Of a stretch of 64,000 nt of DNA, positions 9,168 through 16,579 are shown in pieces. The stretch spans positions 62,001-126,000 of the forward strand of contig VGWD01000001.1 in NCBI GenBank assembly GCA_016873735.1. Direction: 5' to 3'. Positions within the stretch are counted from its first letter, which is position 1; each line of letters starts with the position of its first letter. A program made the position numbers and the translations under genes. This stretch comes from Ignavibacteria bacterium. GTDB lineage: Bacteria; Bacteroidota; Ignavibacteria; Kapaibacteriales; UBA961. The notes below the pieces were generated by a model that did not search any database, was not told the origin of the DNA, and saw only the letters and a program-made list of their open reading frames with translations.

Positions 9168-9794
9168 TCATTCTTCACGATTGATGATCATTGCTCCAGC
9201 TCTTCCTGCCGTGGATGAGATGACTTCTTGAATGAATGCATCGCATTGTGATTCAGGTATGCGTGCGATGAACTCGACTGCATCTCGATATTCAGAATCG
9301 GAATTAATGGCATAAGCCTCGATGATTCTGCGAATGATTGCAACATCTTCATAGATGCACATGATGCGAATGTCTTTGGATGAATAAATTGGAATTTTTA
9401 CGCAAAACTCAAGAACCATACCGGCAGCCTCGGAATATGCCCTGGCCAAACCACCGATGCCCAATTTGGTTCCACCATAATAGCGAGTGACCACCATCAA
9501 TATATCAGAAACATCATATTTGTTCAGTACAAACAATATTGGTTTTCCTGCAGAACCGGATGGTTCGCCATCATCGGACGTTCTAAATTCAAGTCCACCC
9601 TTTCCGATTCTATAGGCAAAACAATTATGTGTTGCATCCCAAAACTCAGAACGCAACCCTTCCAATTCCTTCTGTGCTTGTTCTTTTGAAGTCACAGGAA
9701 TTGCAGTCGCAATAAATTCAGAGCCACGCACCTTGATAGATGCTCGCTCACGCTGTTGAATGGTCAAATAAAAATCGTTTGTTTCCAGGTTCAT
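9168..9794 (-). CDS. YigZ/IMPACT family protein (UPF0029)
   Basis: A 208-residue protein with the IMPACT/YigZ N-terminal domain, marked by the pattern ATHNCFAYRIG and then TSDDGEPSGSAGKPIL...VVTRYYGGTKLGIGGLARAYS, and a weaker C-terminal UPF0029-type domain. The family is cytoplasmic and near-universal. Its role in bacteria is not settled; in eukaryotes IMPACT dampens Gcn2 signalling through ribosome-associated partners. The stop is two bases from the convergent purL stop, and the start is 21 bases from the divergent bshA start. Confidence 0.88.
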   Translation of the reverse strand: MNLETNDFYLTIQQRERASIKVRGSEFIATAIPVTSKEQAQKELEGLRSEFWDATHNCFAYRIGKGGLEFRTSDDGEPSGSAGKPILFVLNKYDVSDILMVVTRYYGGTKLGIGGLARAYSEAAGMVLEFCVKIPIYSSKDIRIMCIYEDVAIIRRIIEAYAINSDSEYRDAVEFIARIPESQCDAFIQEVISSTAGRAGAMIINREE

Positions 9795-9815
9795 CTTTCT
9801 AAAGGGTTATAACCA

Positions 9816-10940
9816 ATGAAGATTGGCATTGTGTGTTATCCTACCTATGGCGGAAGTGGTGTTGTTGCCACAGAACTCGGCATAAAATTGGCCAAGTGCG
9901 GTCACGAAGTACATTTCATCACATATGCGCAACCTATGCGGCTTGATCGTTTTCAAGACAATATCTTTTATCATGAAGTGGAACAACCGCATTATCCACT
10001 CTTTGAATTTCCTTTATATTCTTTGGCTCTTGCAGGAAAAATCATCGATGTGATCAAATATGAACAACTCGATATGCTACATGTTCACTATGCCATTCCG
10101 CATGCAATAAGTGGATTTCTTGCAAAGGAAATCGTAAAAGAAGATCGCCATGTTGCGCTTGTGACAACATTGCACGGAACAGACATCACATTGATTGGTT
10201 TGGAGCCCACATTTTTACCACTCGTGAAATTCTCACTTGATCAATCCGATGCTGTGACAGCTGTTTCCAAATTTCTTGCTGATAAAACAAGTACGGGGTT
10301 CAAAACCAATCATGAGCCTATCGTCATCCCAAATTTCGTTGACACCAATGTGTATCATCGAATGGAATCTACAAAGATACGGTGTCAGATCGCACCGAAT
10401 GATGAGAAAATTTTGATTCATGTTTCAAATTTTCGTCCTGTGAAACGCGTTGTGGATACCATTCACATTGCCCATGAAGTATTGAAAACCAACCCAATCA
10501 AGCTGGTATTGGTTGGTGATGGACCCGACAGAGCAGAAGCAGAGCGGGTTTCTAGGGAACTTGGGATTCATGAGCATGTACGTTTTCTTGGGAAACAAAA
10601 TGCATTGCCCGAGATTTTGTCCATCGCGGATATTTTCCTCATGCCCAGTCAATCAGAAAGTTTCGGTCTTGCTGCGCTCGAAGCAATGGCATGTGGCGTG
10701 CCGGTGATCGGCACTAATCTTGGCGGAATTCCAGAAGTGATAACCCATAGCGAAAATGGTTTCATTGCTGAATTGGGCGATATCAAGCGCATGGCAAAAT
10801 ATGTATTGGAATTACTGAATAATCCGAAGAAATGGGCTGAGTTCAGTAAGAAAGCAAGACAAAGAGCCGTTGAAGAATTTGATATTTCATTGATTGTCCC
10901 CAAATATGAAGCATTATATCAATCATTGTTGAAATCCTGA
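9816..10940 (+). CDS. bshA: N-acetyl-alpha-D-glucosaminyl L-malate synthase BshA
   Basis: A 374-residue GT-B glycosyltransferase (GT4 family) that joins UDP-GlcNAc and L-malate in the first step of bacillithiol synthesis. The N-terminus MKIGIVCYPTYGGSGVVATELG and the HVHYAIPHAISGFLAK segment are characteristic of BshA. The C-terminal half has the GT4 donor site with ESFGLAALEAMACGVPVIGTNLGGIPEVI. BshB and BshC are not in this window. The stop overlaps the next start by one base (TGATG), so the SRAP gene is probably in the same operon. Bacillithiol as the cell's main thiol is inference from this one gene. Confidence 0.92.
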   Translation: MKIGIVCYPTYGGSGVVATELGIKLAKCGHEVHFITYAQPMRLDRFQDNIFYHEVEQPHYPLFEFPLYSLALAGKIIDVIKYEQLDMLHVHYAIPHAISGFLAKEIVKEDRHVALVTTLHGTDITLIGLEPTFLPLVKFSLDQSDAVTAVSKFLADKTSTGFKTNHEPIVIPNFVDTNVYHRMESTKIRCQIAPNDEKILIHVSNFRPVKRVVDTIHIAHEVLKTNPIKLVLVGDGPDRAEAERVSRELGIHEHVRFLGKQNALPEILSIADIFLMPSQSESFGLAALEAMACGVPVIGTNLGGIPEVITHSENGFIAELGDIKRMAKYVLELLNNPKKWAEFSKKARQRAVEEFDISLIVPKYEALYQSLLKS

Positions 10941-11707
10941 TGTGCGGTCGCTATACATTATTCGGAAATTGGAAATCGGCTCTTCCACCCGATATAATCT
11001 TTGATGAACTCATTGAGTTTCAAGATATCGTCGATAATTACAATGTGACGCCATTACATACGATGCCTATTTTGAAAGCAGTGAATCATGACATTCATGC
11101 AACCGCAATGAGATGGGGCTTCGTGCCTGCATGGTCAAAAGAATCAGCGCCACAAGGAATGATCAATGCCCGATCCGAAACAGTATCTGAGAAACCTAGT
11201 TTTCGACATGCATTCAAACAACGCAGATGCCTCATTCCCATGAATGGATTTTATGAATGGGCATCTTCCCCTTATGGCAAGAAACAACCTGTTTATTGCT
11301 CATCTTCTCAAGGAGAACTGTTGTTTGCAGCAGGTATTTGGGAGCATTGGTCATCTCCGGACAAGAGCATATCATTCGATTCATTTGCCATCATAACCGT
11401 TCCTGCAAATTCCGTCATGCGTGCATTTCATGAACGCATGCCTGCTTTCATAAACAAAGACAGTTTTCAATCTTGGCTTTTTGATTCCGAACATGCTGCC
11501 GGGTTATTATTGCCCAGACCGAATTCCGATTGCAGGGCTATATATGTGGGAACAGGTGTCAATAATGCACGAATGAATAATCCGGAACTTATCCTTGAAT
11601 GCCTACCAATTATAAAAAGCAATGAGATAATACCTTCAAAACCCCCATCGGGAGGCATAAATCGTCGAAATTCCAATGATAATTCCGAACAAGGAGCACT
11701 TTTTTAA
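10940..11707 (+). CDS. SOS response-associated peptidase family protein (SRAP; YedK/HMCES type)
   Basis: A 255-residue protein of the SRAP family, which crosslinks abasic sites in single-stranded DNA through the N-terminal cysteine to shield them. All four active-site residues known from E. coli YedK are present: Cys2 (MCGRYT), Asn76 (NARSET), Glu106 (FYEWAS) and His164 (FHERMPAF). The C-terminal 40 residues after the core domain (ILECLP) are polar and probably disordered. The start overlaps the bshA stop, an unusual pairing of thiol synthesis with DNA protection. A promoter for the next gene lies directly downstream. Confidence 0.92.
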   Translation: MCGRYTLFGNWKSALPPDIIFDELIEFQDIVDNYNVTPLHTMPILKAVNHDIHATAMRWGFVPAWSKESAPQGMINARSETVSEKPSFRHAFKQRRCLIPMNGFYEWASSPYGKKQPVYCSSSQGELLFAAGIWEHWSSPDKSISFDSFAIITVPANSVMRAFHERMPAFINKDSFQSWLFDSEHAAGLLLPRPNSDCRAIYVGTGVNNARMNNPELILECLPIIKSNEIIPSKPPSGGINRRNSNDNSEQGALF

Positions 11708-11727
11708 GCTATTACATCAGCAACTGC

Positions 11728-11758
11728 TTTGTGTTGTTACACATAAACCCTAACTTTG
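11728..11758 (+). promoter_or_regulatory. Promoter of the enoyl-reductase-type SDR gene
   Basis: TTTG at 11728-11731, a 19-nt spacer and TAACTTTG at 11751-11758 give a full match to the Bacteroidota -33/-7 consensus. Transcription would begin near 11765, upstream of the ATG at 11795. Confidence 0.75.
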
Positions 11759-11794
11759 CCAACTCATGCACCTGGTCTGTTTATAGGAAGAGAA

Positions 11795-12625
11795 ATGTCA
11801 TCATCCAGAAATTATGCCGTCATACTCGGAGTCTCAAGCGGCTTCGGAAAAGCCACAGCGTTGGCATTGGCAAAACAAGGATATAATATTGTCGGAGTTC
11901 ACTTGGACAGAGCGGCCGGTTTGGCTGCTGTCGATGAACTAAAAAATTCTCTCAATGCCATGGGTGTGGACACACATTTTTACAATGTGAATGCTGCCGA
12001 TGCGGATAGAAGAAATGAAATCGTTTCTGCATTGACAGCTGAGATTGCTCAATATCCCGGGGCAACGGTCAAAGTTTTGCTGCACTCACTTGCTTTTGGC
12101 AGTTTGATTCCACTCGTTGGTAATAAAGACACCAAGGTTTGTTCACAAAAGCAATTGGAGATGACCATGGATGTCATGGCCAATAGTATAGTGTACTGGG
12201 CGCAATCTATTATGGCAGCCGGCCTCTTCACGAGAGGCGCAAGAATCATAGGTCTCACTTCTGCAGGAAGTAGTCGTGTACTCCCAATGTACGGCGCAGT
12301 TGCTGCCGCAAAGGCAGCAATGGAATCATATATTCGCCAAATGGCTTTGGAATTGGCAGAATTTGGAATCACAGCAAATTCAATCCGAGCCGGTGTAACA
12401 TATACACCAGCTTTGGATAAGATTCCGGGCAGTGATACCATCATCAAAAATGCATATATGCGTAATCCCTATCATCGTTTGACACAACCTGAAGACATCG
12501 CAAAGGTCATATCAGTGCTTGTGAAGCCTGAATGTGATTGGGTGAATGGAACAATACTGGGAGTTGATGGTGGCGAAGATTCCATCGACCTCACCTGGTG
12601 GACACCCGAAGAATCGAAAGGATAA
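11795..12625 (+). CDS. Enoyl-ACP reductase-type short-chain dehydrogenase (FabI/FabL-like)
   Basis: A 276-residue SDR. The N-terminal nucleotide loop is GVSSGFGKATA. The active site has Tyr and Lys six residues apart (YGAVAAAK), the Y-x6-K spacing of enoyl-ACP reductases rather than the Y-x3-K of ordinary SDRs. The C-terminus shows the SDR NGTILGVDGGEDS pattern. This suggests the last reduction step of fatty-acid elongation, with the overall look closer to Bacillus FabL than to FabI. The start is ATG 11795, preceded by AGGAAGAG; an in-frame ATG at 11756 overlaps the -7 element and is unlikely. A terminator follows, so the gene is monocistronic. The substrate is inferred. Confidence 0.72.
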   Translation: MSSSRNYAVILGVSSGFGKATALALAKQGYNIVGVHLDRAAGLAAVDELKNSLNAMGVDTHFYNVNAADADRRNEIVSALTAEIAQYPGATVKVLLHSLAFGSLIPLVGNKDTKVCSQKQLEMTMDVMANSIVYWAQSIMAAGLFTRGARIIGLTSAGSSRVLPMYGAVAAAKAAMESYIRQMALELAEFGITANSIRAGVTYTPALDKIPGSDTIIKNAYMRNPYHRLTQPEDIAKVISVLVKPECDWVNGTILGVDGGEDSIDLTWWTPEESKG

Positions 12626-12639
12626 ATCAACTTTCAAAG

Positions 12640-12664
12640 GACCGCAACATGCGGTCTTTTTTTT
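12640..12664 (+). terminator. Intrinsic terminator after the SDR gene
   Basis: GACCGC (12640-12645) and GCGGTC (12651-12656) form a stem with a 5-nt loop, followed by eight T residues. Confidence 0.85.
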
Positions 12665-12725
12665 GTCCGGAATGCACTATTTTGTCGCAATATCCTGATT
12701 AATGTTTCAGTTCAGAGAACATTAT

Positions 12726-14162
12726 ATGCAACAAGAACAATCATTCAAACGAGATCTCGGTTTATTTGATTCGACGATGATCGTAATCGGATCCATGATC
12801 GGATCAGGCATTTTTATTGTCAGTGCCGATATTTCACGAACATTGGGTGGTGGTGGCTGGGTATTGCTTGTTTGGGCTCTGACCGGTGTGTTCACACTCA
12901 TTGCAGCATTGAGCTATGGAGAACTGGCAGGAATGATGCCGAAAGCAGGTGGACAATATGTGTATTTGCGCGAGGCATATAATCCATTCATCGCATTCTT
13001 GTACGGGTGGACTTTATTCTCTGTTATTCAAACAGGTACAATTGCAGCTGTTGCCGTTGCATTCGCAAAATATACAGGCATATTCATTCCATTTGTGAGT
13101 GAAAACAATATCCTTGTCTCAATCGGATCATTTCATGTTTCTGGTGCTCAATTCTTGGCTATTGCAAGTATTTGGATATTAACCGGAATCAATCTTCGTG
13201 GAGTTCGAGAAGGCAAAATCATTCAAAATGTATTTACATTTTCAAAAACATGCGCATTGATTATACTGATCGGTTTGGGTTTGTTTTCTGCGGGAGATTC
13301 CAGCACATGGACAAATAATCTGTCTACATTTTGGGATGCTGAACAAGTATTGAATGATGGCTCTGTGATTGACCTTAGTGGCGCAATGCTTATTGCCATG
13401 TTCGGAACTGCAATGGTAGGTTCAATTTTCTCGAGCGATGCCTGGAATAATATCACATTCACAGCAGGCGAAGTTCGCGATCCCTCAAAAAACATCCCCT
13501 TGAGTTTGGCATTTGGAACAGGCATAGTCACACTCTTGTATATCCTCGCAAACATAGCATATATGCATGTTCTACCTGTTATTGGTTTCCCGGAAGGAAG
13601 CGATGTGATAGCAAGAGGAATGCAATTTGCCGTGAGTGATCGTGTCGGAGCAGCAGCTGCTGAAATCATTTTTGGTGCAAGCGGTGCCGCAATCATGGCC
13701 GGGCTGATCATGATCTCGACCTTTGGATGCAATAATGGCATTGTACTATCCGGTGCAAGAGCATATTTTGCAATGGCCAAGGATGGTCTGTTTTTCAATA
13801 AAGCAGGTGATTTGAATGCAAACGGAGTACCCGGAAAAGCACTGATCATTCAGGCAATTTGGGCTTCATTATTATGTCTCTCCGGAACATATGGCGCATT
13901 GTTGGATTATGTTGTCACAGCAGTATTGATATTTTACATTCTTACAATCTTTGGAATATTCCGCTTGAGGGCGATGAAACCAAATGTGGAGAGACCTTAT
14001 AAAGCATTAGGATATCCCATTCTACCAGCAATTTATATCGCCTTTGCAGGGGCAATCATCATAGATCTGTTATTGTTCAAGCCGGACACCACTTTACCGG
14101 GAGTACTTCTTGTTCTAACAGGTATTCCACTCTATGCATTCATGAAGAAAAAGCAGTCTTAA
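12726..14162 (+). CDS. APC-family amino acid permease/exchanger
   Basis: A 478-residue inner-membrane transporter with about twelve hydrophobic segments. It has the APC-superfamily helix-1 break GSMIGSGIFIVSADI and the helix-2/3 pattern SYGELAGMMPKAGGQYVYLREAYNP typical of LAT-type amino acid exchangers. The conserved KNIPLSLAFGTGIVTLLYILANIAY region lies near the middle. Substrate amino acid and direction are not evident. I prefer ATG 12726 (MQQEQSF); the frame is also open from ATG 12702. It is preceded by a terminator and followed after 19 bases by nadC, so the two may be cotranscribed. Confidence 0.88.
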   Translation: MQQEQSFKRDLGLFDSTMIVIGSMIGSGIFIVSADISRTLGGGGWVLLVWALTGVFTLIAALSYGELAGMMPKAGGQYVYLREAYNPFIAFLYGWTLFSVIQTGTIAAVAVAFAKYTGIFIPFVSENNILVSIGSFHVSGAQFLAIASIWILTGINLRGVREGKIIQNVFTFSKTCALIILIGLGLFSAGDSSTWTNNLSTFWDAEQVLNDGSVIDLSGAMLIAMFGTAMVGSIFSSDAWNNITFTAGEVRDPSKNIPLSLAFGTGIVTLLYILANIAYMHVLPVIGFPEGSDVIARGMQFAVSDRVGAAAAEIIFGASGAAIMAGLIMISTFGCNNGIVLSGARAYFAMAKDGLFFNKAGDLNANGVPGKALIIQAIWASLLCLSGTYGALLDYVVTAVLIFYILTIFGIFRLRAMKPNVERPYKALGYPILPAIYIAFAGAIIIDLLLFKPDTTLPGVLLVLTGIPLYAFMKKKQS

Positions 14163-14181
14163 TCACCTTACTATCCAAATC

Positions 14182-15030
14182 GTGCATAATTCAGAAATTA
14201 TTCGGCTCATACAAATCGCCCTAAATGAGGATATCAGAACCGGCGATGTTACTGCGGAAAGCGTTTTCCCGGAAATAGGCACTTGGTCACAAGGCGTATT
14301 CATTGCAAAACAATATGGCATACTATGCGGTTTGTCAGTAGCGCGAATGGTGTTCCAAATCATCAGTGATAATCGCATTACATGGACTCCGCAAATGAAA
14401 GATGGTGATATCATCGAGCCGGGCATGATATTGGTAAAACTTGATGGCGAAGCCAGAGATCTTCTATCCGGGGAACGCACAGCATTGAACTTCATGCAAA
14501 GAATGAGTGGTGTCGCAACAAAAACTGCAGAATATGTTCATGCCATAGAAGGAACGGGAGCAAAAATTCTTGATACGCGCAAAACAATTCCGGGGTGGAG
14601 AGAATTGGATAAATATGCTGTAAGAACCGGTGGAGGAAATAATCATCGCAAGGGATTATATGACATGGCAATGATCAAGGATAATCACATTGCAGCTGCC
14701 GGCGGTATTCGAGAGGCAATTCGTTTCTGCAAAGAATATATTCCCAAAGACATTCCGATTGAAGTTGAAGCAGATTCATTGCAGGACGTCATTGAGATTT
14801 TGGAATGCGGGAATGTGCAAAGAATACTCTTCGACAATTTCACTATTGAGCAAACAAAAGCGGCCGTGGCATTGGTCAATGGTTCAGTAGAAACTGAATC
14901 TTCAGGCAATATCACATTGCATACCATTCGTGACTATGCATTGACAGGCGTTGATTATATCTCAGTTGGGGCAATCACGCATTCAGCGCCTGCTTTAGAC
15001 ATTTCATTGGACATCCATTTGCGTGAATAA
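14182..15030 (+). CDS. nadC: Nicotinate-nucleotide pyrophosphorylase (quinolinate phosphoribosyltransferase)
   Basis: A 282-residue enzyme that converts quinolinate and PRPP to nicotinate mononucleotide, CO2 and PPi in de novo NAD synthesis. It shows NEDIRTGDVTAE near the N-terminus, the SGERTALNFMQRMSGVAT helix, DTRKTIPGWRELDKYAV, GGGNNHRKGLYDMAMIKDNH, IEVEADSL, and the C-terminal GVDYISVGAITHSAPALDISL phosphate-binding segment, all family hallmarks. The start is GTG 14182. It converges with the next gene, stop codons adjacent. Quinolinate could come from aspartate (NadA/NadB) or from tryptophan through the KMO at 47.4 kb; neither nadA nor nadB is present here. Confidence 0.95.
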   Translation: MHNSEIIRLIQIALNEDIRTGDVTAESVFPEIGTWSQGVFIAKQYGILCGLSVARMVFQIISDNRITWTPQMKDGDIIEPGMILVKLDGEARDLLSGERTALNFMQRMSGVATKTAEYVHAIEGTGAKILDTRKTIPGWRELDKYAVRTGGGNNHRKGLYDMAMIKDNHIAAAGGIREAIRFCKEYIPKDIPIEVEADSLQDVIEILECGNVQRILFDNFTIEQTKAAVALVNGSVETESSGNITLHTIRDYALTGVDYISVGAITHSAPALDISLDIHLRE

Positions 15031-16407
15031 TCATTTATAGGTGAATTGTCTCTTTCTTTTTCGAGGTTTCATGCGATCTTCGGGTCTACCGGGCAAGTCA
15101 TATGTCTGCTCCCTCCCAAACACTTCATGCTCCGGATGCACCTGACCCAATACTCCGCCTATCCAAACAATAGATTCCGGATCCCCCTTATCGAATCGCA
15201 CAACAATTGTATCACAAGAATTCTTTGCAGCGCCTTCAGGAACTCCACGTTCACTCAATAGAAAATACAAACTCTTAGCTTGGCCTATTGCAATGATGGA
15301 AGATATCGTATCATTGTTTATAATGACCGAGATTGTTCTTCCGCTGAGTTGCTGAGCTCTATTCGGACGCACAGTGTCATCTTTTGTCAATGTGAAGGCC
15401 GACCCAAGAGCATCTATCCGCCGGAGTGATCGCTTCTTCATTATCAATGAAATGGAATCGGCATTCATCATTGTAGAGTCCACCCAGATCATCGGTTTGC
15501 CTTCCAATCTCAATGTATCATTGTCAGGCTTGAAGCGCGCCATTGAGCAGCTTGCCGCCATGGAAGCTCTATTGATCTCAACATTATGTTTTGCAACATA
15601 TGCATTTCCCTCTGAGGGCATTGTTTCAAGCGTATCAGCCACAATAGTCATTGTGTCATAAGCACGCCTTTGTTTGATGATAAATGAGTCTTTTGCAATA
15701 ATACCTGTTTTTGAACCACCGTTTTTTGATTGCACGCTCGACTTTGTTGAGTCTAAAACCATCGTACTGTCAATCAGAAATAGAATTGGTTTTCCTGTAA
15801 TGCGCGTCAATCCCTCTGCCGGAATGCTCTCGGCAAAAGCCCCTTCAATGATGGCAGGATTTTTTTTACCGAGCAATATCACACGACCAAATGCCAAACT
15901 TCTTCTTGATTCCCTGTCATAATGCGCCGAATCGGCATAGATCATCGTTGAATCATCCTCAACCGAAACATTGCCAAAAAAACGAGCTACATATGTCTCA
16001 GTGGAATAATCTCCATACAATGCCTGAACAGTACGACCTCTGTCCATGACTTTTACTCCGCCTCTTCCACGAGCCAAACGAGTGATGCCATCATATGATC
16101 CGGAAGGCATTGCAAGCGTCATTGTTCCCTGCTTTACTATGACATTGCCGGACATCTCTACGGAATTTCCATTCATGTTCCAAAGAGCATAATCACATTT
16201 GACCAAAACATTTCCTTGGGACAATGATACATTTCCACGCAATTGACGGATTGGTCCGGTAGGGCTTTCTGAACCCGACAATACATCGGCATGATGCAAT
16301 ACGATTGGATCTCGTAGGATTGCAAAGGCAAAGTCCACAGGGATTATCCACAGCATAAGGACAATGAAAGCAAAACTAAATCGTTGATGTGCGCCGAATT
16401 GTAACAT
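15031..16407 (-). CDS. LptA/OstA-like LPS-transport family protein
   Basis: A 458-residue exported protein. After an N-terminal hydrophobic signal segment (residues 12-29, FAFIVLMLWIIPVDFAFA) it carries repeated OstA/LptA beta-jellyroll units, seen as recurring patterns of the kind LRGNVSLSQGNVLVKCDYALWN, MSGNVIVKQGTMTLAMPSG, FFGNVSVEDDSTMIYADSAHYD and GKPMIWVDSTMMNADS. In the Lpt pathway such domains form the periplasmic bridge carrying lipopolysaccharide to the outer membrane. It is longer than E. coli LptA (185 residues) and lacks an obvious LptD barrel. The C-terminal tail is Arg/Lys-rich. A perfect DnaA-box sequence lies in its 5' coding end. Confidence 0.7.
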   Translation of the reverse strand: MLQFGAHQRFSFAFIVLMLWIIPVDFAFAILRDPIVLHHADVLSGSESPTGPIRQLRGNVSLSQGNVLVKCDYALWNMNGNSVEMSGNVIVKQGTMTLAMPSGSYDGITRLARGRGGVKVMDRGRTVQALYGDYSTETYVARFFGNVSVEDDSTMIYADSAHYDRESRRSLAFGRVILLGKKNPAIIEGAFAESIPAEGLTRITGKPILFLIDSTMVLDSTKSSVQSKNGGSKTGIIAKDSFIIKQRRAYDTMTIVADTLETMPSEGNAYVAKHNVEINRASMAASCSMARFKPDNDTLRLEGKPMIWVDSTMMNADSISLIMKKRSLRRIDALGSAFTLTKDDTVRPNRAQQLSGRTISVIINNDTISSIIAIGQAKSLYFLLSERGVPEGAAKNSCDTIVVRFDKGDPESIVWIGGVLGQVHPEHEVFGREQTYDLPGRPEDRMKPRKRKRQFTYK

Positions 16408-16492
16408 AAGTTGGATAAACAGGGGAAAAATTGTGGATAAACCCGATCAAAACAAAGTTAGGGCTTTTTCACGTATGCTATTATGTGGAAAA
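16344..16492. promoter_or_regulatory. Cluster of DnaA-box-like sites upstream of smc
   Basis: Three sequences match the DnaA box TTWTNCACA: TTATCCACA at 16344-16352, TGTGGATAA (its complement) at 16432-16440 and TGTGGAAAA at 16484-16492. A degenerate copy, TTGGATAAAC, is at about 16411-16420. They fall in the 172-base smc/LptA-like intergenic region and the adjoining 5' coding end. Binding by DnaA is inference. Confidence 0.45.
16453..16460 (-). promoter_or_regulatory. Putative -7 element for the LptA/OstA-like gene
   Basis: Minus-strand TAACTTTG matches TAnnTTTG and lies 45 bases before the ATG. No upstream TTTG is at the expected distance. Confidence 0.4.
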
Positions 16493-16522
16493 CGCAAAGA
16501 CATGCAAAAGAGCGACACTTTG

Positions 16523-16530
16523 TATTTTTG
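16523..16530 (+). promoter_or_regulatory. Putative -7 element for smc
   Basis: TATTTTTG matches TAnnTTTG and predicts transcription starting near 16537, about 43 nt before the smc ATG. No matching -33 TTTG is seen. Confidence 0.4.
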
Positions 16531-16579
16531 TCATGCATAATCGGGAAACCTGAGACCAATTCCTCACACTTGAATAATC

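Noticed and set aside
12049-12447. 132-residue frame opposite the SDR gene
   Set aside because: Antisense shadow of a well supported gene with promoter and terminator on the other strand.
16344-16579. Possible chromosomal origin near the DnaA boxes upstream of smc
   Set aside because: Three boxes are suggestive, but there is no dnaA, dnaN, rpmH or clear AT-rich unwinding run next to them. Regulatory sites are a more modest reading. GC skew over the genome would decide.
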